Of a DNA stretch of 53,503 nt, positions 39,837 through 49,168 are shown in pieces (positions within the stretch are counted from its first letter, which is position 1; the number at the start of each line of letters is the position of its first letter). Both the position numbers and the translations under genes were made by a program. Origin of the DNA: Pseudomonadota bacterium (lineage in GTDB: Bacteria; Pseudomonadota; Gammaproteobacteria; Burkholderiales; Burkholderiaceae_B); assembly GCA_023439305.1 (NCBI GenBank), contig JAEXOO010000041.1, forward strand, positions 1 through 53,503, written 5' to 3'. Below the pieces are notes generated by a model, which saw nothing but the letters and a program-made list of their open reading frames with translations, was not told the origin of the DNA and did no database searches.

Positions 39837-42131
39837 TCAGAACGTGCCGGTCAGCCCCAGGAAAAACGTGCGGCCAGGCTGGTTATACGTGTAGGCGCCG
39901 GCGCCGTAGATATAGTTCGGTGTTCCCAGGTTCACGCCAATGGCGTTGCCGCGGCGGAAGATCCGCTTGTCAAACAGGTTGTCCACCCCGGCGTTGATCC
40001 GGAAATGCTTGTTGACGGCGTATTGCGTGCTCAGGCCGAACAGAGCGTAGGGCGATACTTTGTCGGTGGCTGATCCTTCCAAAGGTTGGCCGTAGTAGTC
40101 GAATTTGGGCGGCTTCTGTTCCCCATAAAAGGTTGCCTTGGCGCGCAGCGACCAGTCCGCATTTACAGTCCAGTCCAGGGTGGTATTGATGGTGTATTTG
40201 GGAATCGTGGACAACGCTTCGCCCGTCGTCTTGTTCTTGGACTCGATCATGTAAGTGAAATTGGTCTGCCACAGCCAGTCTTGCGCCAAGGGCAGGGTCA
40301 GGTTGCCTTCCAGCCCCGACACGACTGCCTTGGGAATGTTCTCCCATTGCAGCACCAACTGCCGGTTGTTCATGGCAGTGAAACTGCTGGTGGCGATTCG
40401 ACCGGCCTCGACCTTGTTGCGGTAATCGTTGTGGAAATAGGTCAGGCTGGCACCGACGCCGTTGTCCCCGACATATTCGACACCCAACTCTTTGTTGATG
40501 CTGGTTTCGGCTTTCAGGTCGGAATTGCCCTGCAGGAAGCAGCCGGTGGAGCTGCCGGTGGTATTGCCCCAGCACCCATTGCCCAGGCTGTAGAGCGTGT
40601 AGCCGTCATTGCTTTGGTACAGATTGGGCGCCTTGTAGGCCCGCGCGATGCCGGCCTTGAGCATCCAGTTATCGGTCACGGCGTGCGACAGGTTCAAGGA
40701 GGGGCTCCAGTTGCTGCCGTGCTTATCGTGGTAGTCAAAGCGCAGGCCCGGCGTGACCGTGGTCTTGTCCGTCGCATAGATGTTGTTTTCGGCAAAGACC
40801 GAGTAAATATTGGAACTCGACTTGGGCTTGTAGGCGTTGGGAGCGCCTGGAATACGACTGCGATTGCGCAAGGCCAGCTCGGAAGCCTTGTCATTCATTT
40901 CTTGCCCGACCCACTCCAGCCCCAAGGTGGCGTACTGCTCCACGCTGCCGATCTTGAACTGGCGACTGGCTTCAGCGTGCGCGGTCAATGTGGTCAGGTC
41001 AATGATGCCGAAACCGCCGTCCTGCGCCCGCGAGGGATCGTTGAAAGCGCCTTCGGTGCCGCCAGCCAGGCCCTCCAAAATGCGATAGTTGCGTGTCTTT
41101 TCGTACTGAAAGTAGGCCAAGGAATTGGTCTTTTCGTTCCAGTCACCTCTGTGCGTCAGAGAATAGCTCTGGCGGTAGAGCTTATTGGTTTCATCGCCCA
41201 GATGGCGTTTGACCTCGTCATTGGTGTTTGTGTTCTGTGTATCGCCGGCGTAGATATTTCCCTGGCGACTGTAAGCGGCTTCCAGCTCCACGGTTTGTCG
41301 GCTGTCGGGACGCCAGGACAGCAAACCGTTGACGTCTTTGTTGCGCACGCCTTCGCGCCCGGCCGGAAAGGAACCCAGGTTGGCGCCGCCACGCTGGGAG
41401 GCATGATCTTTATTGATATCGTAGTCGTCGGCATCCGTCTTGTTCAGGTTGCCGTACAACCGGAACGACAGGCTTTCACTGATCGGACCGCTCAGGCCGA
41501 AATTCATGCGCCGGGTAGCGCCTTCTTCGCTGTGCTGGGGCAGGTTGCCGTACAGCGACACCGTTCCCTGAAAGGTGTCCGTGCTTGGCTTGGTAATAAT
41601 ATTGACTACGCCGCCGGCGGCGCCATTGCCGTAACGGGCGGCGGCCGGACCGCGCAGGACTTCGATGCGATCGACCTGTTCAGCCGGTACCCAATTGGTG
41701 TCACCGCGTGTATCGCGCTCGCCGCGCCAGCCAAAGCGCACCGCCGAACGCGAGCTGACGGGCTTGCCGTCAATCAGGATCAAGGTGTTTTCCGGGCCCA
41801 TGCCGCGGATGTCGATCTGGCGGTTGTTGCCGCGCTGCCCGCTGGCGGAGTTGCCGGTCAGATTGACTCCGGGCATGGTACGCAGGACATCGGAAAGGTC
41901 ATTGGCGGGGGGGGACTTCTGCAGGTCGTCCTGTGTGATTACGGACGAGCCGAGGGTTTGCTTCAACTCTTGTTCCGCCTTGATCACAATTCGATCCAGC
42001 TCGTCGATCTGCTGGGACTGGCTGGGGGCAGCATAGGCAGCCAGAATCGCTGCGCCCAATATGGTCAAGGCATAGAAAGACAGTCCGCCCTGTGGTCGGG
42101 GCAGGGTGGAAAAAGACGACGATGCAAACAT
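39837..42131 (-). CDS. TonB-dependent siderophore receptor, FepA/BfrA type
   Basis: 764 residues from ATG 42131, five bases after AAGGTGG; the in-frame GTG at 42140 lies inside that ribosome site. Signal peptide to about residue 40. TonB box region DRIVIKAEQELKQ (about 46-58), then the plug with VLRTMPGVNLTG, IDIRGMGPENTLILIDGKPV and RIEVLRGPAAARYGNGAAGGVVNIIT, and a 22-strand barrel ending in aromatic F (GLTGTF). The plug motifs are of the FepA/IroN/BfrA catecholate class. It imports an Fe-siderophore using ExbBD-TonB energy. A Fur box overlaps its leader. Confidence 0.9.
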   Translation of the reverse strand: MFASSSFSTLPRPQGGLSFYALTILGAAILAAYAAPSQSQQIDELDRIVIKAEQELKQTLGSSVITQDDLQKSPPANDLSDVLRTMPGVNLTGNSASGQRGNNRQIDIRGMGPENTLILIDGKPVSSRSAVRFGWRGERDTRGDTNWVPAEQVDRIEVLRGPAAARYGNGAAGGVVNIITKPSTDTFQGTVSLYGNLPQHSEEGATRRMNFGLSGPISESLSFRLYGNLNKTDADDYDINKDHASQRGGANLGSFPAGREGVRNKDVNGLLSWRPDSRQTVELEAAYSRQGNIYAGDTQNTNTNDEVKRHLGDETNKLYRQSYSLTHRGDWNEKTNSLAYFQYEKTRNYRILEGLAGGTEGAFNDPSRAQDGGFGIIDLTTLTAHAEASRQFKIGSVEQYATLGLEWVGQEMNDKASELALRNRSRIPGAPNAYKPKSSSNIYSVFAENNIYATDKTTVTPGLRFDYHDKHGSNWSPSLNLSHAVTDNWMLKAGIARAYKAPNLYQSNDGYTLYSLGNGCWGNTTGSSTGCFLQGNSDLKAETSINKELGVEYVGDNGVGASLTYFHNDYRNKVEAGRIATSSFTAMNNRQLVLQWENIPKAVVSGLEGNLTLPLAQDWLWQTNFTYMIESKNKTTGEALSTIPKYTINTTLDWTVNADWSLRAKATFYGEQKPPKFDYYGQPLEGSATDKVSPYALFGLSTQYAVNKHFRINAGVDNLFDKRIFRRGNAIGVNLGTPNYIYGAGAYTYNQPGRTFFLGLTGTF

Positions 42132-42146
42132 GAAACCCACCTTGTT

Positions 42147-42165
42147 AATAATGAGATTGATTCTC
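42147..42165 (-). promoter_or_regulatory. Fur box of the TonB receptor
   Basis: GAGAATCAATCTCATTATT (minus strand) matches the 19-bp Fur consensus at 13 positions and lies 16 bases before the ATG, so Fe-Fur would block transcription start. Confidence 0.72.
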
Positions 42166-42533
42166 GATTATAGGCAAGCGTGTTTCACATTTGTATCTTG
42201 ACGTTGTAACACTCAGACAATGTCAGCGCGCGTCCATGCGCAAAGGCAATGACGGCGCGCTCCACAGACAGCACTGCCAGAACTGACAGCTTGTCGCCCG
42301 TGCAAGAGTGCGCTAGGTACAGAACACGATAAGTTCGTAAACAAGCTGCATTTACATATGGGTTTTCATATAGAACACATCCATTAAACAGGATGTCGGA
42401 GCTATCCAGGCGGCCCTTCGCCCGCAGGAGATGACTGACAGGGCGGGGGCTGATAAGCCTTATCACGCCAGCTTGATAGCCGCGTCCTGGGAAGTGACAA
42501 CAATAAAAAAAGAAATAAACGCAGGAGACACCT
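42166..42533. other. Regulatory region between the receptor and purine operons
   Basis: About 370 bases without a credible gene on either strand. It should hold the promoters of the receptor and, near 42450-42530, of the deaminase operon. No purine riboswitch or clear operator was recognised. Confidence 0.4.
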
Positions 42534-43907
42534 ATGCAGCAAACTTTCCCCGTCTTGTGGATTCGGGATCCACTGGCCTGTTCGGATCCCGCCGCCCAAG
42601 GCGGACTGTTGATCCAGGACAGCCGCATCATTGAAAAAATACCCGCCGGCTCGCAGCCTCGCCAAACGTACGATCAGGTCTGGGATGCGTCCCGTCACGT
42701 GCTCCTGCCAGGATTGGTGAATACCCATCATCATTTCTATCAGACACTCACGCGAGCGTATACGCCGGCTTTGAACAAGCCTTTGTTTCCCTGGCTGACC
42801 ACACTGTACGATGTATGGGCGGGTCTTGATGACGAGCAGATGCAGGTTGCCAGCGAGCTGGCCATGGTGGAACTGCTGCAATCGGGTTGCACAACGGTGG
42901 CTGATCATCACTATGTATTTTCCGGCGCTTTGCAACAGGCCATTGACTGTCAGGCGGAAACCGCGCAGCGCCTGGGCGTGCGCGCTGCCCTGACCCGGGG
43001 TTCCATGAGCGTAGGCCGGGAGCAGGGCGGCTTGCCTCCGCAAAGCGTCGTTCAGGATGAACAGACCATTCTGGACGACAGCCTGCGGCTGATCCGGCGC
43101 TACCACCAGCGTCAGGACGGCGCCATGGTGACCATCGCACTGGCTCCCTGTTCGCCGTTCTCGGTCAGCCGCGAGCTGATGCGTGAAAGCGCCGCGCTGG
43201 CGCAGCGTGAGGATGTGCGCCTGCATACCCATTTGGCGGAAACCGAAGACGAAACCGCCTATTGCGAAAAACTGTTCGGCATGCGTCCGCTGGATTACCT
43301 GGAGCAGCAGGATTGGCTCAGTGATCGCACGTGGCTGGCGCATGGTATTCATTTCAATGACGACGAGGTGCGCCGTCTGGGGCAAGCAGGTACAGGCATT
43401 GCCCATTGCCCTTCGTCCAATATGGTTCTGGGCAGCGGCCTGTGCCGCACGATTGAACTGGAAGCCGCCGGCGCGCCAGTAGGACTGGCCGTGGACGGCT
43501 CAGCCTCCAACGATCATTCCAATCTGGCCCAGGAAATGCGTCAGGCCATGCTGCTGGGCCGTTTGCGCTACGAACCGGGCCAGGTAACCCACGACGCCGT
43601 CATCCGCTGGGCGACGCAAGGCTCGGCGCGCTGTCTGGGCCGGTGGGATATCGGCGGCCTGGAAGTCGGCCAGCAAGCCGACCTGGCGCTGTTCACTTTG
43701 GACGAGCTGCGTTTTTCAGGGGCTGAAAATCCCCTGGCGGCCTTGCTGCTGTGCGGCGCCGATCGGGCTGACCGGGTAATGGTGGCGGGGCAATGGCGCG
43801 TCATTGACGGTTTGCCTTGCGGCATAGATTTGCAGGATCTGATGCAACGCCACCAGTTGGCGGCCCGCCGCCTGCGCGATAAAGTTCTGGACGCGACCGC
43901 CGTCTGA
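42534..43907 (+). CDS. 8-oxoguanine deaminase-like amidohydrolase
   Basis: 457 residues, start after GCAGGAG. Amidohydrolase TIM barrel with metal ligands H65/H67 (NTHHHFYQ), H231/H233 and E236 (HTHLAET), H270-region (LAHGIHF) and D321 (AVDGSASND). The sequence fits the 8-oxoguanine deaminase / hydroxydechloroatrazine hydrolase / guanine-deaminase branch, with DHHYVFSG and LAPCSPFSVS typical of 8-oxoguanine deaminase. That enzyme turns 8-oxoguanine into uric acid plus ammonia. The adjacent NCS2 permease supports a purine substrate over an s-triazine. Confidence 0.8.
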   Translation: MQQTFPVLWIRDPLACSDPAAQGGLLIQDSRIIEKIPAGSQPRQTYDQVWDASRHVLLPGLVNTHHHFYQTLTRAYTPALNKPLFPWLTTLYDVWAGLDDEQMQVASELAMVELLQSGCTTVADHHYVFSGALQQAIDCQAETAQRLGVRAALTRGSMSVGREQGGLPPQSVVQDEQTILDDSLRLIRRYHQRQDGAMVTIALAPCSPFSVSRELMRESAALAQREDVRLHTHLAETEDETAYCEKLFGMRPLDYLEQQDWLSDRTWLAHGIHFNDDEVRRLGQAGTGIAHCPSSNMVLGSGLCRTIELEAAGAPVGLAVDGSASNDHSNLAQEMRQAMLLGRLRYEPGQVTHDAVIRWATQGSARCLGRWDIGGLEVGQQADLALFTLDELRFSGAENPLAALLLCGADRADRVMVAGQWRVIDGLPCGIDLQDLMQRHQLAARRLRDKVLDATAV

Positions 43908-43963
43908 ATCCCCCCGCGACAGGGCCAGAGAGCCCTGCCTTTTTATTGTTCGGAGACATTCTC

Positions 43964-45493
43964 GTGACAAGCCCCCACTCCACTGGGCGCGCGGCTGCGC
44001 AACGCCCTGAAGACGAAAACCTGGGCCTGGGGCCCAATCTGGCTTATGGCTTCCAGCATGTGCTGACCATGTACGGCGGCATCATCGCTGTTCCGCTGAT
44101 CATCGGCGAAGCCGCCGGCCTGCCGCCGTCCGAAACCGGGCTGCTCATCACGGCCTGCCTTTTCATGGGCGGCCTGGCGACCATGCTGCAAACACTGGGC
44201 GTACCTTTCTTCGGTTGCCGCCTGCCTCTGGTCCAAGGTGTTTCTTTCTCGGGCGTGGCGACCATGATCGCCATTCTGGGTACGGGCGGCGGTTTGCCGG
44301 CCGTCTTTGGCGCCGTCATTGCGGCATCATTCATCGGCTTGCTGATCACGCCTATCTTTTCACGCGTTATCCGCTTTTTCCCACCCCTGGTGACCGGCTG
44401 CGTGATCACAACCATCGGGCTGACTCTGATGCCGGTCGCAGCATTCTGGGCCATGGGCGGCAATCCGCAAGCACCGGACTTCGGCAGCGTCGGCAATGTG
44501 TCGCTGGCGGCGGTCACCTTGCTGATCGTGCTGCTCTTGAGCAAGCTGGGCAGCGCTACGATTTCCCGCCTGTCGATTCTGCTGGCGATCATCATCGGCA
44601 CACTGATCGCCGTCGCGCTGGGCAAGGCCGATTTCAGCACGGTAGGCGAAGGTCCTGTGTTTGCCTTGCCCTCGTTGTTCCACTTCGGCATGCCTACATT
44701 CCAGACGGCCGCCATCATTTCCATGTTCATCGTCATCATCGTCACGCTGGTGGAGACCTCGGCCGATATTCTGGCGGTGGGCGATATCATTGATACCAAG
44801 GTGGACTCGCGTCGCCTGGGCGATGGCTTGCGCGCTGACATGCTCTCCAGCCTGCTCGCCCCGATCTTCGGCTCATTCACCCAGAGCGCCTTTGCGCAAA
44901 ACGTGGGGCTGGTCGCCGTGACCGGCGTCAAGAGCCGATATGTCGTCGCTTTCGGCGGTCTTATCCTGATCGCCCTGGGCCTGCTGCCCATCATGGGACG
45001 CCTGGTCGCCGCCGTGCCTTCGTCGGTGTTGGGCGGGGCCGGCATGGTGCTGTTCGGCACGGTGGCCGCCAGCGGCATCCGCACGCTGGCCAAGGTGAAC
45101 TACGAAAACAATATGAACTTGATCATCGTCGCCACCTCGATCGGCGCGGGCATGATTCCTATCGTCGCCCCCAAGTTCTATGAGCATTTCCCTGTCTGGT
45201 TCGCCACGATTTTCCATTCAGGCATCAGTTCGGCGGCGCTGGTGGCGATTGTGCTGAACCTGCTGTTCAATCACCTGACGGTCGGCAATTCGGACCAGCC
45301 TTCGGTCTTTGCCGCGGGAACAGGGCGCTATTTGCGCGAATCCGATCTGGCCTTGCTCAACGACGGTGATCGCGTGGTCGACGGCAAGGTGCTGGACAAG
45401 GAAGGCAAGGAAGTACCTGTCGTGCCCGACGACCATCCTGTACTCCAACAAGCCGTGCTGGAACCGCAAGCCCGTACGGGAACAGCAGGCTGA
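43964..45493 (+). CDS. NCS2-family purine (xanthine/uric acid) permease
   Basis: 509 residues from GTG 43964, which follows CGGAGA at eight bases; a TTG at 43946 precedes that site. Fourteen helices of the UraA/XanQ fold. The helix-10 and helix-9 motifs TSADILAVGDIID and QSAFAQNVGLVAVTGVKSRYV are those of xanthine/urate transporters (glutamate of ET-S region conserved). It imports a purine base with H+. With the upstream deaminase it makes an uptake-and-deaminate unit for oxidised purines. Confidence 0.88.
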   Translation: MTSPHSTGRAAAQRPEDENLGLGPNLAYGFQHVLTMYGGIIAVPLIIGEAAGLPPSETGLLITACLFMGGLATMLQTLGVPFFGCRLPLVQGVSFSGVATMIAILGTGGGLPAVFGAVIAASFIGLLITPIFSRVIRFFPPLVTGCVITTIGLTLMPVAAFWAMGGNPQAPDFGSVGNVSLAAVTLLIVLLLSKLGSATISRLSILLAIIIGTLIAVALGKADFSTVGEGPVFALPSLFHFGMPTFQTAAIISMFIVIIVTLVETSADILAVGDIIDTKVDSRRLGDGLRADMLSSLLAPIFGSFTQSAFAQNVGLVAVTGVKSRYVVAFGGLILIALGLLPIMGRLVAAVPSSVLGGAGMVLFGTVAASGIRTLAKVNYENNMNLIIVATSIGAGMIPIVAPKFYEHFPVWFATIFHSGISSAALVAIVLNLLFNHLTVGNSDQPSVFAAGTGRYLRESDLALLNDGDRVVDGKVLDKEGKEVPVVPDDHPVLQQAVLEPQARTGTAG

Positions 45494-45529
45494 TTCCGAC
45501 CGCTGCTGAAAAACGCGCTCAAGATGCAA

Positions 45530-45575
45530 ACTGCCCCCCGATGCTGGGATCTCTTTCCAAGCGTCGGGGGGCAGT
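45530..45575. terminator. Bidirectional terminator between the permease and M20 genes
   Basis: 12-bp stem ACTGCCCCCCGA / TCGGGGGGCAGT with an inner GCTGGGA / TTCCAAGC stem. Both genes converge on it. The minus-strand side is followed by TTTGC; T tracts are short. Confidence 0.75.
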
Positions 45576-45613
45576 TCCATAAGGCTTGGCCTTCTGGACC
45601 AATTAATGCGATA

Positions 45614-46930
45614 TCAAGAGGGTTTGGCCTGAGTCATGTACGTCAGCGCACTGGCGACCAGGGCGCGCGTGCCGATGCGCAAAGCTTTTTCATCAATCTG
45701 GAATTCGGGGGAATGATTGGGAGCGCCCGGCTTGTCGGGATAGGGCGATGCATTCAGACGCCAGAACACCAAGGGGATGTTCTTGGAAAAGGCGCCGAAA
45801 TCCTCTGATCCCATGCCTGGCGGAATCTCCCTCGCGCCCTTGTCACCCGCGGCCAGTTTCAAAGCCGGGACCACAGTCTGCGTAGCAGCGGGATCGCTGA
45901 CCAATACCTCGTAGCCGGTGTCGATGCGCACCGTCGCCTGCAAACCATGATTGCTGGCGATATTGTCCGCGTAGCGGCGTATCAGTTCGTGGGCCGTGGC
46001 CTGATTCTTTTTCGACAAAGAGCGCACCGTGCCGGAAATCTCGGCATTTTCAGGCAGCACATTGGGGCGGTTCCCGCTTTGCAAGGATCCGACGGTGATG
46101 ACAGTTGTGCCGTCCAGCGGGTCGGTACGCTGCGCAATGATGTTGTTCAGCGCAACGACGGTTTCGGCAGCCGCCACCACAGGGGATGCCGCATTCCAGG
46201 GGGAGGATCCGTGCCCCCCCTTGCCTTTGAGGGAAATGGCGAACACATCGCCGCTGGCCATGATGCTGCCTGGGCGATAGCCAATGGTGCCGGCCGGAAA
46301 GCCGGGGCCGATGTGCTGTCCCATGATCACATCGACCTTGGGCTTGTCCAGTACGCCTTCCTTCATCATGGCGTTGGCGCCGCTCAGCGGCGTCCCTGGC
46401 CCTTGCTCTTCAGCAGGCTGGAACAGCAGCACGATGGTGCCCGGCAACTCGGCGCGCAGATCGGAAAAGACCTGGGCTGCGCCCAGCAGCATAGCGACGT
46501 GCGTATCATGACCGCAGGCATGCGACACCGGCACGTCCTTGCCTTGCCACTGGCCCGTGGCGCTGGACTTGAAAGGCAAGTTATTGCGCTCCAGGACGGG
46601 CAAGGCATCCATATCGGCGCGCAAGGCCACCACCGGCCCCGGCTTGCCGCCTTTCAGAACGGCTTTGACGCCGGTTTGCGCAATACCTGTCTGCACCTCG
46701 AATCCTGGCATGGTGGCCAGCGCAGACTGGATATAAGCCGCCGTATTGCGCTCTTGGTACGACAGCTCAGGATGCTGATGGATATGCCGGCGCCATTCAA
46801 TGACTTGCTGCTCCAGCGCATCGGCTTTTTGCAAGGCATGGGATGTCAGATCGGATCCTGCCTGGGCCAAGGCATTGCCGGCCAGCAGGCAACTGGCGGC
46901 CAGAGCGCTCAGGCGTAATGTCTGCTTCAT
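45614..46930 (-). CDS. Exported M20-family amidohydrolase (hippurate hydrolase / IAA-amino acid hydrolase type)
   Basis: 438 residues, start after AGGGGA. Signal peptide 1-22 (ending NALA). RADMDALPV (about 104) and SHACGHDTHVAMLLGAA (about 136) carry the di-metal ligands, FQPAEEQGPG (about 170) the catalytic glutamate, and KGKGGHGSSPW the dimer-domain histidine. It hydrolyses N-acyl or N-aroyl amino acid amides in the periplasm. No operon partner on the same strand; the AraC gene upstream is separate. Confidence 0.86.
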   Translation of the reverse strand: MKQTLRLSALAASCLLAGNALAQAGSDLTSHALQKADALEQQVIEWRRHIHQHPELSYQERNTAAYIQSALATMPGFEVQTGIAQTGVKAVLKGGKPGPVVALRADMDALPVLERNNLPFKSSATGQWQGKDVPVSHACGHDTHVAMLLGAAQVFSDLRAELPGTIVLLFQPAEEQGPGTPLSGANAMMKEGVLDKPKVDVIMGQHIGPGFPAGTIGYRPGSIMASGDVFAISLKGKGGHGSSPWNAASPVVAAAETVVALNNIIAQRTDPLDGTTVITVGSLQSGNRPNVLPENAEISGTVRSLSKKNQATAHELIRRYADNIASNHGLQATVRIDTGYEVLVSDPAATQTVVPALKLAAGDKGAREIPPGMGSEDFGAFSKNIPLVFWRLNASPYPDKPGAPNHSPEFQIDEKALRIGTRALVASALTYMTQAKPS

Positions 46931-47004
46931 CGTGAAAGTCCCCTCGATAGTTATGAATATGTGCCCGATGGTAGCACCGCGTCGGCACCGATCCGCAGAT
47001 CTTT

Positions 47005-47781
47005 TTATCGTGCCTCATTGTCCTGGCGAGCAGCGAACTGGCCTGGCGTGACGCCGGAGTGAGCCTTGAAAAACGCGATGAACGCGCTGTCGCTGGCAAA
47101 TCCCAGCAAGGAGGCCACTTGAGTGACGCTGCGGCCCATTGTCAATGATTCGACGGCTTTCAACAGGCGCCACTGCTGGCGCCATTGCTGGTATGTCAAA
47201 CCTGTGTCGCGCCTGAATAGACGGCTGATGGTTTTTTCCCCTGCGCCCAGATAGGCCGCCTGCTCATGCAAAGGCGCGGGCAGGGCGGTCAGATCAATGC
47301 GCCGTAGCCGTGCATCTTGCGGCAAGGGCAGAAACAGGTCTTGTTGCGCAGCCTGCTCCAATTCGTGCAGCAACACTTGCATTAGATGCAGACCAGGGGC
47401 TTGCGTCCAATCCTGATCCACATCAGCTTGCGCAACTCTGTCCAGAAGCGCCGTCAACAGGTCGTTCGCAGCCATGAGCCGAACATCGGCGAACATACCC
47501 GGGTAATGAGCGGGGTTCAGGTAAACAGAACGATATTCCACCTGATGACTCATTTGCGCCTGGTGCGGCAGGCCAGGGGGAATCCAGATCAGGCGGCCTG
47601 GCGGCAGCAGGCAGAGCCGATAACCCGCCATGACAGATATGCATCCGCTTCGGGTATAGAGAATCTGCCCCCATGAGTGCTGGTGCAAGCCCGAGTCGTG
47701 CTGTGCCAAACGGGCGGCTATGCCAAGAACATGTCTTCCTTGCAGGTCAGGAAAAGGGTCGTTTGCGGTCAGCCAGGGCAT
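47005..47781 (-). CDS. AraC-family regulator with cupin domain (NimR/YeaM-like)
   Basis: 258 residues. N-terminal cupin (HSWGQILYTRSGCISVMAGYRLCLLPPGRLIWIPPGLPHQ, about 36-75). C-terminal pair of helix-turn-helix motifs with AAYLGAGEKTISRLFRRDTGLTYQQWRQQWRLL and SVTQVASLLGFASDSAFIAFFKAHSGVTPGQF. It is divergent from the MFS exporter across 68 bases, the same arrangement as E. coli nimR-nimT, so it likely controls that exporter in response to a toxic small molecule. Confidence 0.85.
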   Translation of the reverse strand: MPWLTANDPFPDLQGRHVLGIAARLAQHDSGLHQHSWGQILYTRSGCISVMAGYRLCLLPPGRLIWIPPGLPHQAQMSHQVEYRSVYLNPAHYPGMFADVRLMAANDLLTALLDRVAQADVDQDWTQAPGLHLMQVLLHELEQAAQQDLFLPLPQDARLRRIDLTALPAPLHEQAAYLGAGEKTISRLFRRDTGLTYQQWRQQWRLLKAVESLTMGRSVTQVASLLGFASDSAFIAFFKAHSGVTPGQFAARQDNEAR

Positions 47782-47849
47782 GTTTGTCCGATTTCATCTG
47801 TTTTTTGCCAGAATACTTGTAATGCGAAGTAGAAGCCAGGAATAGCCTG

Positions 47850-49004
47850 ATGCTTTTCATGCTTCGGATAGGTTCCATGACCCGTTTTCTATTGCTGTTG
47901 ATCGCCTTGATCAGTTTTCCGCAAATCGCGGAAACGGCCTATAGTCCCGCCTTGCCATTGATCGCGAAAACCTATGAGGTTTCCTCCGGCCGTGCGGCCC
48001 AAACTCTGTCTGTCTATTTCATGGCCTTTGCAGTCGGCGTGCTCTTCTGGGGATGGATCTGCGATCGTCTTGGCCGCCGTCCCGCTATCCTGGCCGGTGT
48101 TACGGTGTATCTGGCCGCTTGCCTGGCCGCCTTGTTCTGCGAGTCGTTTGAAGCCCTGCTGGGCGCGCGCATTCTGAGTGCCTTTGGCGCCGCGGTCGGC
48201 TCCATCGGCGTGCAGACCATGTTGCGAGATCACTACCATGCCGACGAGCTGGTGCGGGTCTTCAGTCTGATGGGCGTAGCGCTGGCCTTGAGTCCTTTGC
48301 TGGGTTTGATCTTGGGCGTGTGGCTGAGCTCCAGCGGCGTTCTGGCTACTGTCTTTCTCGGCTTGCTGATTCTGGCCGTGCTGCTATTGGGGTTCAGTAT
48401 CTGGGGGCTGCCCGAAACCCGGCCCGACAAAAAGACCGCGGTATCGTTGATCGATGTGGGCGTGCGCCTGTTTCGTGATCACGATATCTGGCGCTCTGCT
48501 GTGTTGGTGTCTTTGTTCAATACCACGATTTTTGCGTTCTATCAGTGGGCGCCGTTTTTGCTGCGGGAGCTTGGATCGGATTCCCAACCCATGTTGATGG
48601 CCGGCGCATTGCTGGCGACGGGCACCCTGGCGGGCGCCTTTCTGAACCGACACTGGCTGAAACAGGGCTGTTCGCCGCACACCGTAATGCGTCGCAGTAC
48701 ATTCATCTTGGCCTTGGCTGGGCTTGGGCTGCGACTGATTTCTACTCATCTGGTATTTCTGCTCGCGCCCGCCATGCTGATCGCTTTGGCGTACGCCCTC
48801 GCTATTCCCAATCTGCTGTCCATCGCCTTGCGCCGTTATCGTCGCGAAGCCGGCATGGCGGGCGCGGTCTTCGGATTGATGTACAGCCTGTTGCTCGGCG
48901 CAGGACTCGCCTTATCCGCGTGGTGGGGCGATCTTGCCAACGCTACCTTGGCCTGCGCAGCCGCAGCAAACCTGCTTCTAGTGCACTCATCTGTTGAGAA
49001 GTAG
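47850..49004 (+). CDS. MFS efflux transporter (DHA1, Bcr/CflA-like)
   Basis: 384 residues from ATG 47850 with AGGAA eight bases upstream; ATG 47877 is an alternative that begins at the first helix (MTRFLLLLIALISF). Twelve helices; loop 2-3 motif GWICDRLGRRPAILAG and motif RILSAFGAAVGSIGVQTMLRDHYHADE are those of Bcr/CflA-type drug exporters. It likely exports a toxic amphipathic compound under the divergent AraC regulator. Confidence 0.82.
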   Translation: MLFMLRIGSMTRFLLLLIALISFPQIAETAYSPALPLIAKTYEVSSGRAAQTLSVYFMAFAVGVLFWGWICDRLGRRPAILAGVTVYLAACLAALFCESFEALLGARILSAFGAAVGSIGVQTMLRDHYHADELVRVFSLMGVALALSPLLGLILGVWLSSSGVLATVFLGLLILAVLLLGFSIWGLPETRPDKKTAVSLIDVGVRLFRDHDIWRSAVLVSLFNTTIFAFYQWAPFLLRELGSDSQPMLMAGALLATGTLAGAFLNRHWLKQGCSPHTVMRRSTFILALAGLGLRLISTHLVFLLAPAMLIALAYALAIPNLLSIALRRYRREAGMAGAVFGLMYSLLLGAGLALSAWWGDLANATLACAAAANLLLVHSSVEK

Positions 49005-49047
49005 CCAACCCTGGCTGGCATGTCTCAGCATCATCAGGGAATATACT

Positions 49048-49089
49048 AATACATATGTATTGACATGTATTTATGAAAATCACCATAAT
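49048..49089 (+). promoter_or_regulatory. Promoter of the catabolic operon with palindromic operator
   Basis: AATACATATGTATT (49048-49061) is a perfect 14-bp palindrome overlapping TTGACA (-35, 49060-49065); CATAAT (-10, 49084-49089) follows after 18 bases. An ACATGTAT repeat lies in the spacer. The layout suits repression by a MarR- or TetR-like dimer, whose gene is not in the window. Confidence 0.65.
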
Positions 49090-49168
49090 CCTTCATGTTT
49101 AAAGCACTGAAGAGGGTGCGCAGTACAAGCGCCCGGCTTGAACAATTCACCTAATGGGGGAAGACATG

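Noticed and set aside
40086..42173. 695-codon plus-strand frame across the TonB receptor
   Set aside because: Antisense of a receptor with signal peptide, plug and barrel; the shadow has no ribosome site or known domain.
42172..42533. Possible purine riboswitch ahead of the deaminase operon
   Set aside because: The conserved core and loop-loop pairing of purine aptamers could not be found.
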